Assembly (NCBI RefSeq): GCF_013085545.1
Contig: NZ_CP039543.1
Coordinates: 2,170,001 to 2,234,000 of the forward strand
From: Oceanidesulfovibrio marinus
GTDB taxonomy: Bacteria > Desulfobacterota > Desulfovibrionia > Desulfovibrionales > Desulfovibrionaceae
Direction: 5' to 3'
DNA: 64,000 nucleotides
The notes below the pieces were generated by a model. The model worked only from the letters and a program-made list of their open reading frames with translations. It ran no database searches and had not been told where the DNA came from. Shown here piece by piece: positions 6,603-15,283 of the stretch. Numbering within the stretch: the stretch's first letter is position 1; each line of letters starts with the position of its first letter. Position numbers and translations under genes: made by a program.

Positions 6603-8903
6603 CTAGTATCCCTTGAACGGGTTGGGGCCCATCTTGAGGACGTCCTTGATGAACTGGTCGATCAGCTCCGGCACCTTGTCGTACTCGTCGATGGCGACTT
6701 CATACTGCTCCACGCGCTCGGGCTCGATGCCGAGCTGGTTGAGCGTCTCGGCGATGTTCTCCTTGCGGCGGTTGCAGATCTCGGAACCCTTGACGAAGTG
6801 GCACTGGTAGTCGTCGCCATACTTGCAGCCCAGGAGCATGACGCCGTCGGTACCGCGGCTCATGGCATCCTTGATCCAGATGGCGTTGACCGAGCCCAGG
6901 CAGCGCACAGGCATGATGCGGACAAAGGGGCTCCAGTGCTTGCCGCGCATGGCGGCCATGTCCAGGGCCGGGTAGGCGTCGTTCTCGCACGCCATGATCA
7001 GGATGCGCGGGCCGCCTTCCTCGATGCTGTCCGGCACGGTGTACTGGCGGACCACATCGCTCATCATGCCGATCCCGTAGTTGTCGAAGGAGATGACGCG
7101 CTCCGGGCAGGCGCCCATGCAGGTACCGCAGCGGCGGCAGCGGTTCCAGTTGGGCAGCGGCGTGCCCTTTTCGTCATCGTCCAGGGCGCCGAAGGGACAT
7201 TCCTCGGTGCAGCGTTTGCACTGGGTGCAGCGCACGAAGTTGAATACCGGGTAGGACGGATCGCCCGAGCGGGGGTGAACCGACACGCCGCGGTTGACCG
7301 ACTCCAGGCACTGGATGGCCTTGAGGGCCGCGCCGGCAGCGTCCTCGGTGGCGTAGTCCAGAAGCATGGGCTGGCGCACAGCGCCGGCGGCGTACACACC
7401 GGTGCGGCGGGTTTCGTAGGGGAAGCAGATGTAGTTGGAGTCGGCAAAGCCCTCGAACAGCGCCAGATCCGGGAAGGCCGGGCCCTGGCGGTAGTCGAAG
7501 TGCATGACCGCTTCCTTGGCCGAGGTGGGCACGATGCCGGTGGGCAGCACGACCATGTCCACGGCCACTTCGATGTCGCCGCCGAACAGGGAGTCGGAAA
7601 CCTTGACGACGAGGCTGCCGTCAGCTTCCTCCACAGCCGTGACGCGGCCCTTGGAGAGCATCATGCCGGGTTTGTCCTGCGCGGCCTTGTAGTACTTCTC
7701 GAACACGCCCTGCACGACCATGGAGTCGTAGAAGATATACGAGATGGCGTCGTCGGACTTTTCGAGCACGTAGTTGGCCTGCTTCAGCGCAACCAGAGAG
7801 GAGACCGAGTTGGACATGGGCAGGTGCTGATAGCCCTCCCAGTCCCGCTGCGTGATTTCCTCGACCTCGACCTCGGAGTGGGGATCGCCCTCGCCTTCCA
7901 CTTCCTCGGTGAGCTCGCACTCGGCCAGGTCCTTGTAGATGCGGCCGCCCGGATCAAGGGCGGACAGATCGAGCACAAAGGCGACCTTCTTGGCCGGGCT
8001 GCCGTCGGAAGGCTTGTTGACGCGGCCTTCCTTGGCCATGAGCTCGAACTCCTTGGCTGTGACCACGTCCTTGATGGAGCCGTAGCCCAGGGGCGCCAGG
8101 TACTTGGTGTCCTGCGCCTGCCAGCCGGTGGCCATAACCACGGAGCCGATGGGCAGCTCTTCTTCGCCGCCGCTGCTCTTGATGCTGGCGGTGTACTGGC
8201 CGGGCTGGCCCTTGAGTTTGCTCAGCGTGCTGGACTTCTTCACCGTGATCTTCTCGTGGCCTTCCACCTCGGCGATGAGCTTGTCCAAGCCGGTTTCGTG
8301 GGCTTCCGTGTAGGGATGGCCCAGGGGCACGGTCTTGTAGAAGTTCTTGGCCGCGCCGCCGAGCTCGGCCTCGCGCTCCACCAGAATGGTTTCGTAGCCG
8401 GCCTTGGCGGTGTTGAGCGCCGCATTCAGACCGGTCCAGCCGCCGCCCAGCACGAGGATGGTGCGGTTGAGCTCCTCGACGTCCAGGTGGGGATACTTGC
8501 CGGACTTCAGCTTGGCCACGCCCATGTTGATGTAGTCCTGCGCGATGCCCACGAGCTCCTCGGGGGCTTCCTCGTCCAGGTCGATGGGGTTGCCGTCAGC
8601 ATCCTCGTAGGAAAGGATACACTGCTCGCGGAGGTTGACCCGCTCCACCAGCACGCCGTCAAAGGTGAAAAACTCCCAGTCCAGCCGGGGAGAGCTGCCG
8701 CATACCAGCACGGCGTCGATCTCGCCGGCGTCGATGTCGGCCTGGATCATCTTCTGGCCGTCTTCGCTGGGCAGCATGGTGTGGCTCTTGACCACGGGGC
8801 AGAGATCACCCCACTTGTTCTGCACGTACTCCTCGAGCGTCTCGGCATCGAGGACCGGGCTCAAGCAGGACTTGTCGAAGTAGACTCCTATCTTCTCGGC
8901 CAT
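6603..8903 (-). CDS. qmoB: QmoB, HdrA-like flavoprotein with MvhD-like domain
   Basis: A 766-residue soluble subunit of the Qmo complex. A FAD-binding GGGWTGLNAA motif occurs near residue 150, two ferredoxin motifs (CTQCKRCTEECPFG and CRRCGTCMGACPERV) lie in the second half, and a C-terminal MvhD-like Cys domain ends the protein (CLGSVNAIWIKDAMSRG, GCKYGDDYQCHF). It relays electrons from QmoC and QmoA to AprBA. It lies 6 bp after qmoA in the same operon. Confidence 0.95.
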   Translation of the reverse strand: MAEKIGVYFDKSCLSPVLDAETLEEYVQNKWGDLCPVVKSHTMLPSEDGQKMIQADIDAGEIDAVLVCGSSPRLDWEFFTFDGVLVERVNLREQCILSYEDADGNPIDLDEEAPEELVGIAQDYINMGVAKLKSGKYPHLDVEELNRTILVLGGGWTGLNAALNTAKAGYETILVEREAELGGAAKNFYKTVPLGHPYTEAHETGLDKLIAEVEGHEKITVKKSSTLSKLKGQPGQYTASIKSSGGEEELPIGSVVMATGWQAQDTKYLAPLGYGSIKDVVTAKEFELMAKEGRVNKPSDGSPAKKVAFVLDLSALDPGGRIYKDLAECELTEEVEGEGDPHSEVEVEEITQRDWEGYQHLPMSNSVSSLVALKQANYVLEKSDDAISYIFYDSMVVQGVFEKYYKAAQDKPGMMLSKGRVTAVEEADGSLVVKVSDSLFGGDIEVAVDMVVLPTGIVPTSAKEAVMHFDYRQGPAFPDLALFEGFADSNYICFPYETRRTGVYAAGAVRQPMLLDYATEDAAGAALKAIQCLESVNRGVSVHPRSGDPSYPVFNFVRCTQCKRCTEECPFGALDDDEKGTPLPNWNRCRRCGTCMGACPERVISFDNYGIGMMSDVVRQYTVPDSIEEGGPRILIMACENDAYPALDMAAMRGKHWSPFVRIMPVRCLGSVNAIWIKDAMSRGTDGVMLLGCKYGDDYQCHFVKGSEICNRRKENIAETLNQLGIEPERVEQYEVAIDEYDKVPELIDQFIKDVLKMGPNPFKGY

Positions 8904-8909
8904 TGGTCG

Positions 8910-10145
8910 TTACCTCCCTCTCACCGTTTGGATCGCCTTGAGCGCCGCGCCGGTGCCGGACTGGGCGGACTTCATCACGTCCAGGGGCTTTTTGGCGCAG
9001 CCGGCTGTGAATATTCCCTTTTCCTCGCCTCCCGTGATGAATCCTTCCTCGTCCACGGGGACGTCGAAGGGCAGCTTGGCGCCGGCGAGGCTCGGCTGCA
9101 TACCGGTAGCGAGCACCACCATGTCGTAGCGGACTTTCTTCTTGATGCCGCGCACAGCGTCTTCGACCTCCACGATGACATCACCGGAGGGATCGGCCTC
9201 GACGCCGGCGACCTTGCCCTTGACGAGGTTGATCTTCTCATCCTCCAGGGCCCGGCGGCGGAACTTGTCGTAGCGCTCGGGGGTGCGCATATCGATATAG
9301 TAGACGGTGCACTCGGCGTCCGGGTACTGCTCGCGCACGTACAGGGCCTGCTTCAGGGAGGCCATGCAGCAGATGTAGGAGCAGTAGTTCAGATGGTTCT
9401 GGTCGCGGGAGCCGGCGCACTGTACGAAGCAGATTTTCTTGGGCGCCTTGCCGTCGGAGGGACGCACGATCTGGCCCTTGGTGGGGCCGTTGGGGGCGGC
9501 GATGCGCTCCATCTGCATGTTGGTGACGCAGTTGGGAACCTCGCCGGCGCCCAGGTTGGTGAGCTTGGTCACGTCATACGGCTTCCAGCCGGTGGCGAGA
9601 ACGATGCTGCCCACGCTGAGCTCGATATTCTTGGCCTCTTCGTTGAGGTCCACATACTGGCTGGCGGCGACCTTGTTCAGGTCGTCCTCGGTACAGGCCG
9701 TCTTGTCCACCACGTAGCGGGCAGGGAACGCGAAGGGCATATCCTTATAAAGGCCCTTGCGCTTGTCGAGGCCGAAGTTGAACTCGTTAGAGGTCTCGCC
9801 GTCGAGAGTTTCGGCGATGGCCGAGAGATCCGCGTTGGCAGGAGCAGTGTGCCGGGGATTGATGCGGATGGAGACGTTGTAATCGCCAGCCTGGCCGGAG
9901 ACCTTGGTCACCTCGGCCATGGTGAAAAATTTGACCCTGGGATTCTTTTTGATCCTTTGAAACTGGATCTCCAGACCGCAGGACGGAGGACAAAGCTTCG
10001 GGAAATACTTATTCAGCTGCGCGACACGACCTCCAAGGTAGGGCGTCTTCTCGACGATGTAGACTTCATAGCCCACTTCGGCGGCTTCAAGGGCGGCGGT
10101 AATGCCGCTGAATCCGCCACCTATCACGAGTATCGGTTTGGACAT
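8910..10145 (-). CDS. qmoA: QmoA, HdrA-like flavoprotein
   Basis: A 411-residue FAD protein with N-terminal GGGFSGITAALEAAEVGYEV and the CPPSCGLE Cys motif characteristic of QmoA/HdrA. It forms the soluble part of Qmo together with QmoB. Two adjacent ATG codons exist; the second (10145) is 6 nt after the GGAGG ribosome site and is preferred over the first (10148). It is separated from aprA by about 157 bp containing two hairpins, so its expression may be set below that of aprBA. Confidence 0.95.
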   Translation of the reverse strand: MSKPILVIGGGFSGITAALEAAEVGYEVYIVEKTPYLGGRVAQLNKYFPKLCPPSCGLEIQFQRIKKNPRVKFFTMAEVTKVSGQAGDYNVSIRINPRHTAPANADLSAIAETLDGETSNEFNFGLDKRKGLYKDMPFAFPARYVVDKTACTEDDLNKVAASQYVDLNEEAKNIELSVGSIVLATGWKPYDVTKLTNLGAGEVPNCVTNMQMERIAAPNGPTKGQIVRPSDGKAPKKICFVQCAGSRDQNHLNYCSYICCMASLKQALYVREQYPDAECTVYYIDMRTPERYDKFRRRALEDEKINLVKGKVAGVEADPSGDVIVEVEDAVRGIKKKVRYDMVVLATGMQPSLAGAKLPFDVPVDEEGFITGGEEKGIFTAGCAKKPLDVMKSAQSGTGAALKAIQTVRGR

Positions 10146-10183
10146 CATTTTCCTCCGTGGTTTTTCGCGGCCTGTCTTGAAAA

Positions 10184-10236
10184 TGGCCTAAGCCCAGACC
10201 TTGGACGCAGGTTCGTCAGGGCTTGGGCTTAGACCA
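10184..10236 (-). terminator. Hairpin between aprA and qmoA (distal)
   Basis: TGGCCTAAGCCC (10184-10195) pairs with GGGCTTAGACCA (10225-10236), with T-rich sequence on both sides. Together with the next hairpin it could cause partial termination between aprBA and qmoABCD. Confidence 0.55.
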
Positions 10237-10255
10237 TTTTTGGCGAAAGGAAAAG

Positions 10256-10288
10256 AGCGGCCGCAGGTCCAGAAGGACCTGCAGCCGC
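10256..10288 (-). terminator. Hairpin directly after aprA, leaky terminator or 3' stabiliser
   Basis: On the minus strand GCGGCTGCAGGTCC pairs with GGACCTGCGGCCGC around TTCT, followed by CTCTTTTCCTTT. It lies 15 bp after the aprA stop. An attenuator that yields more AprBA than Qmo is the simplest reading. Confidence 0.65.
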
Positions 10289-10302
10289 AATATAGTTCAT
10301 CC

Positions 10303-12297
10303 TTACTCAGGAATGATCTGGTAGTAAGGCTTCTTGAACACCTTGGTCTCACCCTTCTCGGGATCGTACACGGAGTTCACGAAGCACTTCCACTTGGCAT
10401 CATCCAGAGCCATGAAGTCCGCGCGATAGTAGAAGCCCGGGTAACGGGTTTCCTCACGGAAGCGGATGTGCTGCATGTGGAGGCGAACGGTCCACAGGCG
10501 GTGGTAGTTCTCCCAGCAGCGCAGCAGCTCGTGCAGGTCGCGGGCAGCCAGCTTCAGGGAGTCTTCCTCGAGCATGTCGAGGAGCCAGAAGCCGGTGTCC
10601 AGAGCAGCAGACGAGGTGGTGTAGTAGGTGGAAACACCGCCACCGTACTCGTCGGTGTGCTTGACCAGACGCATCATGAAGTTCTTCGGCGAGATGTACT
10701 CGGGGTTGACGACCGGGTCGGTGGACGCGGACTTGCCAGCCTCGAAGTTGTAGTACGGACGATAGATGAGCTTCTTGAGATCGTCAGCGCTGTCCTTCAG
10801 GGTGGGCTTGAAGTCCTTGTGGTCCACAATCCAACGCACCATCTGCTTACCGACGATACGGCCTTCAGCATGGGAACCGGAGGAGAACTTGTGGCCGGAA
10901 GCGCCAACGCCGTCAGCGCAGGTGAACAGGCCGTTCACGGTGGTCATGCGGTTGTAGATCTTGCCGTTGTCAGCCTTGACCTTGTAGTCGTCAGGAACCC
11001 AGTCCTCGTCCGGACCGGAAACCCAGATGCCGCAGCAACCGGAGTGGGAACCGAGCAGGTAGGGCTCGGTGGGCATGATCTCGGAGCCGCGCTCCTCGGG
11101 AGCGCAGTTGGTGGCGGCCCACAGGTTGGCCTGACCAACGCACATGTCGAGGAAGTCTTCCCAGGCCTCGGCCTCGAGGTGCTTCTGCTCGGCCGGGGAC
11201 ATGGACTTGAAGGACTCCTGCAGGGCGGTCTTGGTGTCCATGTAGATGGGACCGCGACCTTCGCGCATCTCGCGGAGCATCATGTGGTTACGCAGGCAGG
11301 TGGGGATGATGTTGCCCTTGGCGTAGCCGCGCTCCTCGTAAGGCTTCAGCATGGCACGGTTGGTCACGCAGTAGTCTTCGCCGCGGAAGTTGGTGGCTTT
11401 GGCCTTGAAGAGCAGGAACCAGGCGCCGACCGGGCCGTAACCGTCCTTGAAGCGGGCGGGGACGAAGCGGTTTTCCATCATGGTCATCTCGGCGCCGACC
11501 TGGGCACACATGGTGTAGGTCGAACCGGCGTTCCAGACGGGGTACCAGGCGCGGCCCATACCCTCACCGGTGGAGCGGGGGCGGTACACGTTCACGGCGC
11601 CGCCGCAGGCGACGACCATGGCGTTGGTCTTGAAGATGTGCACTTCGTTGGCGCGCAGGTTGAAGCCGACGGCGCCGGCGATGCGGTTGGGCTCGTTGGC
11701 GTCCAGGAGCAGCTTCACGATGAACATGCGCTCCATGATGCGCTCTTCGCCCAGGGCGTTCTTGGCAGCCTCGGCAACGATGACCTTGTAGGACTCACCG
11801 TTGATCATCATCTGCCAGCGGCCGGAACGGACAGGCTTGTCGCCGTTGCGCAGGCTCTTGCCGGCGGCCTTGGCGGCGGCGCCGTCCAGGTTCTTGTTGT
11901 TCTCGTCCTTGATCCAGCAGGGCAGGCCCCACTCTTCAAAGAGGTGAACGGAATCGTCAACGTGGCGGCCGAGGTCGAAGATCAGGTCTTCGCGGACCAG
12001 GCCCATGAGGTCGGTGCGGACCATGCGGACGTAGTCGTCCGGCACGTTATCGCCGATGTAGGTATTGATGGCGGACAGGCCCTGCGCAACGGCGCCGGAA
12101 CGCTCGAGAGCGGCCTTGTCCAGCAGCATGATCTTGGCATCAGGGGCGTACTTGTCAGCCCAGCGCACGGTCTCGAAAGCGGCGCCGCAGTTACCCATGC
12201 CGCCACCGACCATCAGAATATCAACGTCATGCTCTTTGACTTCGGGCTCGGCGAGAGCCAAACCGCGAGGTGCTTCCTTCACGGGAATCCTAGGCAT
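10303..12297 (-). CDS. aprA: Adenylylsulfate (APS) reductase alpha subunit
   Basis: The flavin subunit of dissimilatory APS reductase, which reduces APS to sulfite and AMP in the cytoplasm. At 664 residues it matches the Desulfovibrio enzyme. The N-terminal FAD dinucleotide motif (DILMVGGGMGNCGAAFE) follows MPRIPVKEAPRGLALAEPE. An upstream in-frame TTG at 12312 lies inside the AGGAG ribosome site, so ATG at 12297 is the start. It follows aprB by 70 bp. Confidence 0.98.
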   Translation of the reverse strand: MPRIPVKEAPRGLALAEPEVKEHDVDILMVGGGMGNCGAAFETVRWADKYAPDAKIMLLDKAALERSGAVAQGLSAINTYIGDNVPDDYVRMVRTDLMGLVREDLIFDLGRHVDDSVHLFEEWGLPCWIKDENNKNLDGAAAKAAGKSLRNGDKPVRSGRWQMMINGESYKVIVAEAAKNALGEERIMERMFIVKLLLDANEPNRIAGAVGFNLRANEVHIFKTNAMVVACGGAVNVYRPRSTGEGMGRAWYPVWNAGSTYTMCAQVGAEMTMMENRFVPARFKDGYGPVGAWFLLFKAKATNFRGEDYCVTNRAMLKPYEERGYAKGNIIPTCLRNHMMLREMREGRGPIYMDTKTALQESFKSMSPAEQKHLEAEAWEDFLDMCVGQANLWAATNCAPEERGSEIMPTEPYLLGSHSGCCGIWVSGPDEDWVPDDYKVKADNGKIYNRMTTVNGLFTCADGVGASGHKFSSGSHAEGRIVGKQMVRWIVDHKDFKPTLKDSADDLKKLIYRPYYNFEAGKSASTDPVVNPEYISPKNFMMRLVKHTDEYGGGVSTYYTTSSAALDTGFWLLDMLEEDSLKLAARDLHELLRCWENYHRLWTVRLHMQHIRFREETRYPGFYYRADFMALDDAKWKCFVNSVYDPEKGETKVFKKPYYQIIPE

Positions 12298-12367
12298 TGT
12301 GTATCTCCTCAATTAGAATTCGTTGAATTCGTAGGAACTACGCACGATTCTTCTGAAAGAATCGGAT

Positions 12368-12871
12368 CTACCGATTGCCGCCCTCGCAGGGGATGTCCAT
12401 CCAGCACTGGGTGGTGTCGGCGGCTTCGATGTCGAACTTCTTGCCAACAACCTCGGCAGGCTTGACCAGCTCGGTCTCGGTGAAGAGCAGCTCGCTGTCC
12501 AGATCGCCGGCTTCGGGCTTGCCCTCGAAGGGCTTGATGGAACCTTCAGCGGTGGTGCGGATGGGGAACTTGAAGCGCTTCACGGAGCCGTTGCGGAACT
12601 TGATGGTCCACATGATGTCCTCGGAACCGCGCAGCGGAATCGAGGTGCCGCCCATGGGGGCGAAGTCAGCGTAGGGGCGGGCGGTGATGGCGCCCTGGGG
12701 GCAGATCTTGATGCAGGAGTAGCATTCCCAGCAAGCGTCGGGCTCCTGGTTGAATGCACGCATCTCGTCGGGGTCGAGAATCATCAGATCGTTGGGGCAG
12801 ATGTACATGCAGGCGGTCTTTTCGCCACCCTTGCAGCCATCGCATTTTGCCGGATCAACATAGGTAGGCAT
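12368..12871 (-). CDS. aprB: Adenylylsulfate (APS) reductase beta subunit, ferredoxin-like
   Basis: The 167-residue electron-transfer subunit of APS reductase. Cluster ligands are C10, C13, C21 and C25 for one 4Fe-4S centre and C47, C50, C53 and C57 for the other; the irregular spacing of the first set is typical of AprB. The C-terminal tail wraps AprA in known structures. GGAGG lies 7 nt before the ATG at 12871, which is chosen over an in-frame TTG at 12877. First gene of the apr-qmo operon. Confidence 0.97.
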   Translation of the reverse strand: MPTYVDPAKCDGCKGGEKTACMYICPNDLMILDPDEMRAFNQEPDACWECYSCIKICPQGAITARPYADFAPMGGTSIPLRGSEDIMWTIKFRNGSVKRFKFPIRTTAEGSIKPFEGKPEAGDLDSELLFTETELVKPAEVVGKKFDIEAADTTQCWMDIPCEGGNR

Positions 12872-13213
12872 ACTCAATCCTCCACATCAGTGATGTCGTT
12901 AAGGTTGAAAACCACAGCCAATTTAATCTCGATGCCTATATTCCTCCGGTTCCCCGGAGGAGCAAAAAGCAGGCAGCGCCATGCGCCGCCTACTCCCTTG
13001 CCGCGTTCAACCTACATACCCTCGACACTGCCCGGGCACGCAGCGCCGCCCTGCTCCGCCATGGGCGCAGCCGGCGACAAAAAGACCCCGCCGCGCTCAA
13101 CCCTCCGGCTGAAGCAAGCAGCCGAAGCCCGTGAGCACAACGAGGCCTCTTTCGTGTTTCTTGTACCAAAAATATCAAGCATTGCAGTGTATTGTAATAT
13201 TCCTCGCGTTCGA

Positions 13214-13251
13214 TTGTGAGATAATTAACAAGCCCCCCCGCGAACTGTCAA
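13214..13251 (-). promoter_or_regulatory. Predicted aprB-qmo promoter with Rex/HcpR-like operator
   Basis: On the minus strand TTGACA (13251-13246) is followed after 16 bp by GTTAAT (13229-13224). Overlapping the -10 is TTGTGAG-ATAA-TTAACAA (13214-13231), matching 12 of 14 positions of the Rex consensus TTGTGAA-N4-TTCACAA. The CRP-family HcpR consensus TTGTGA-N6-TCACAA is similar, so the regulator cannot be told from sequence alone. A site over the -10 would repress. Confidence 0.6.
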
Positions 13252-13661
13252 GCAAAATCCACGCGCGCTCCGTCCGGCATGGCTGTCGACGCCTTTTCGG
13301 ACACCCGCAACCGCCGGTTGGCGCGCATTGCACACGGCAGCGTCTTCTCTCCTCCCCCGTGCGGCCAGCAGGCGCCGGACCGGTGCGGGGTCCTGTATAT
13401 ATTTATTGGATAAAAGGGCTGAAAGCCCATACTTCGCCAGTGCCGATTCCGGTTGTCAGGGGTGTGACATCGACGAGCAGGTTTTTACCACCTAACCCGT
13501 CTCAGGGGGAGTTGCAACGGCCTCCGGCGTTATGGCGCAAGACTTCCCGAAAATTAACCCCAATATTTCGTCGGAGAACCTCGACCGGCGAGAATCCGAC
13601 CATGTCCCGGCCGGACCACGATTCTTTTTGCTATTTTTTTGTTGTGCCCCTTTTCCTATGC

Positions 13662-13690
13662 TTGACATTTTGTGAAAAATTTCATTATCC
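13662..13690 (+). promoter_or_regulatory. Predicted sat promoter with Rex-like operator in the spacer
   Basis: TTGACA (13662-13667), a 17-bp spacer and TTATCC (13685-13690) form a plausible sigma-70 promoter. Within the spacer TTGTGAA-AAAT-TTCATTA (13670-13687) matches the Rex consensus perfectly on the left arm and at 5 of 7 positions on the right. Rex is a known NADH-responsive repressor of sat in D. vulgaris, which supports this reading. Confidence 0.6.
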
Positions 13691-13829
13691 ATCGAACTCC
13701 GACGCAGCCACGCTGGTGAGGTCCCTTTTCCCCGGCCTCATCCGCGCGCGTGCAGCACGCGTCTTAAATAAAGGCTGGGGATCCGAACCGTTATCTGGGT
13801 TAAAGATTAATTTGAAAAGGAGTCAAGGC

Positions 13830-15116
13830 ATGTCCAAACTCGTTCCCCCTCATGGTGGCAAAGGGCTCGTGATCTGCAAGCTCGAAGGCGCCGAACTCGA
13901 AGCCGAGCAGAAGAAGGCCGAGGGTCTCAAGAAGATCGAAATTTCCGACCGCGTCAAGGGCGACACCATCATGATGGGCATCGGCGGTTTCAGCCCGCTG
14001 AGCGGCTTCATGACCAAGGCTGACTGGGAAAGCGTCTGCGAAAAGATGCTCCTTTCCGACGGCACCTTCTGGCCCGTTCCCGTGGTGTGCGACACCAACG
14101 ACGAGGACGTGAAGGCCGGCGAAGAGGTTGCTCTCGTGGGTAAGGATGGCGTTATCTACGCCACCATGAAGGTCGAAGAGAAGTACGAGCTCACCGACGA
14201 GCGCAAGAAGTGGGAATGCGAGAAAGTCTTCAAGGGCAACGGCGAAGACTCCGAGAAGTTCTGGGATGTCGCTCTCGAAGATCACCCCGGCGTGCAGATG
14301 GTCATGAAGCAGGGCAAGTACAACCTGGCCGGCCCGGTCAAAGTCCTCTCTGAAGGCGACTACGCCGAGCGTTTCCCCGGCGTCTACATGACCCCGGCTC
14401 AGATCCGCGCCGAGATGGACAAGCGCAACTGGGGCAAGGTTGCCGCTCTGCAGCTCCGCAACCCCATGCACCGCTCCCACGAGTACCTCGCCAAGCTCGG
14501 CGTCGAGACCTGCGACGGCGTGGTTATCCACTCCCTGATCGGCAACCTGAAGCCCGGCGACATCCCCGCTGATGTCCGCATCAAGTGCATTCAGACCCTG
14601 ATCGACGGCTACTTCGTGAAGGACTTCGTGATCAACGCCGGCTACCCGCTCGACATGCGCTACGCCGGTCCCCGCGAGGCTCTGCTCCACGCCACCTTCC
14701 GCCAGAACTACGGCGTGTCCGAGATGCTGATCGGCCGCGACCACGCTGGCGTCGGCGACTTCTACACCCTCTTCGAGGCTCAGGAAATCTTTGACAAGAT
14801 CCCCTACGCCAACCCCGAAGAGGCCTGCAAGGTCCCCGGCAAGGCTCTGGAAACCCGTCCGATGAAGATCGACTGGACCTTCTACTGCTTCAAGTGTGAC
14901 GGCATGGCCTCCATGAAGACCTGCCCCCACACCAAGGAAGATCGCGTCATCCTCTCCGGCACCAAGCTCCGCAAGGCCCTGTCCGAAGGCGCTGAGGTTC
15001 CGGATCACTTCGGTCGCGAAGAAGTCCTCACCATCCTGCGTGAGTACTACGAGGGTCTGACCGAGAAGGTCGAGATCAAGATGCAGAGCGCCGCTTCCGG
15101 CGAAAACATGAAGTAA
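13830..15116 (+). CDS. sat: Sulfate adenylyltransferase (ATP sulfurylase), dissimilatory
   Basis: Activates sulfate with ATP to APS, the first step of dissimilatory sulfate reduction. It is 428 residues. Active-site motifs are [11 protein letters not shown] (208-218, with the HxxH histidines 214 and 217) and GRDHAG (302-307). Ligands C353, C356, C365 and H367 (CFKCDGM...TCPH) form the tetrahedral metal site known from the D. gigas enzyme. AAGGAG lies 7 nt before the ATG. It is divergent from aprB. Confidence 0.98.
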   Translation: MSKLVPPHGGKGLVICKLEGAELEAEQKKAEGLKKIEISDRVKGDTIMMGIGGFSPLSGFMTKADWESVCEKMLLSDGTFWPVPVVCDTNDEDVKAGEEVALVGKDGVIYATMKVEEKYELTDERKKWECEKVFKGNGEDSEKFWDVALEDHPGVQMVMKQGKYNLAGPVKVLSEGDYAERFPGVYMTPAQIRAEMDKRNWGKVAALQLRNPMHRSHEYLAKLGVETCDGVVIHSLIGNLKPGDIPADVRIKCIQTLIDGYFVKDFVINAGYPLDMRYAGPREALLHATFRQNYGVSEMLIGRDHAGVGDFYTLFEAQEIFDKIPYANPEEACKVPGKALETRPMKIDWTFYCFKCDGMASMKTCPHTKEDRVILSGTKLRKALSEGAEVPDHFGREEVLTILREYYEGLTEKVEIKMQSAASGENMK

Positions 15117-15147
15117 GCGCCTGCTGATCTGATACGTACCCGTACAG

Positions 15148-15179
15148 GGGGAGGCGTGCAGCACGCCTCCCCTTTTTTT
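15148..15179 (+). terminator. Terminator of sat
   Basis: GGGGAGGCGTGC pairs with GCACGCCTCCCC and is followed directly by seven T residues, 30 bp after the sat stop. A strong rho-independent terminator that separates sat from the next operon. Confidence 0.9.
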
Positions 15180-15283
15180 CGCTGCATACGCCCCTTGCGG
15201 GATGGTAGGATTCGGGCTACGTACTCGGATTCCACAATCAACCTATAAACCTCCCCCAACGAACTTCGAGGTCCCAGTTTCCC

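Larger units (their letters stand above)
12872..13829. promoter_or_regulatory. 958-bp divergent control region between aprB and sat
   Basis: No credible gene is present. Predicted promoters lie near 13224-13251 (minus, for aprB) and 13662-13690 (plus, for sat), leaving long leaders of about 340 and 130 nt. AT-rich tracts occur around 13150-13230, 13395-13420 and 13620-13690. A small hairpin (CCTCCGG pairing with CCGGAGG, about 12944-12961) lies in the aprB leader, and GGGCT-GAA-AGCCC occurs near 13416. Confidence 0.8.

Noticed and set aside
5883-10232. A continuous plus-strand open frame of about 1,450 codons opposite qmoB and qmoA
   Set aside because: It is exactly antisense to clear flavoprotein genes, has no ribosome site and its composition is the Ala/Gly/Val/His/Asp-rich pattern expected from the complement of GC-rich codons.
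10201-12465. A 754-codon plus-strand frame opposite aprA
   Set aside because: Antisense shadow of a conserved gene with the same compositional bias; no recognisable domain.
13131-13829. N-terminal extension of Sat by 233 residues
   Set aside because: The frame happens to be open, but the sequence is unlike any Sat and it covers the promoter region; AAGGAG and the conserved [10 protein letters not shown] start are at 13830.
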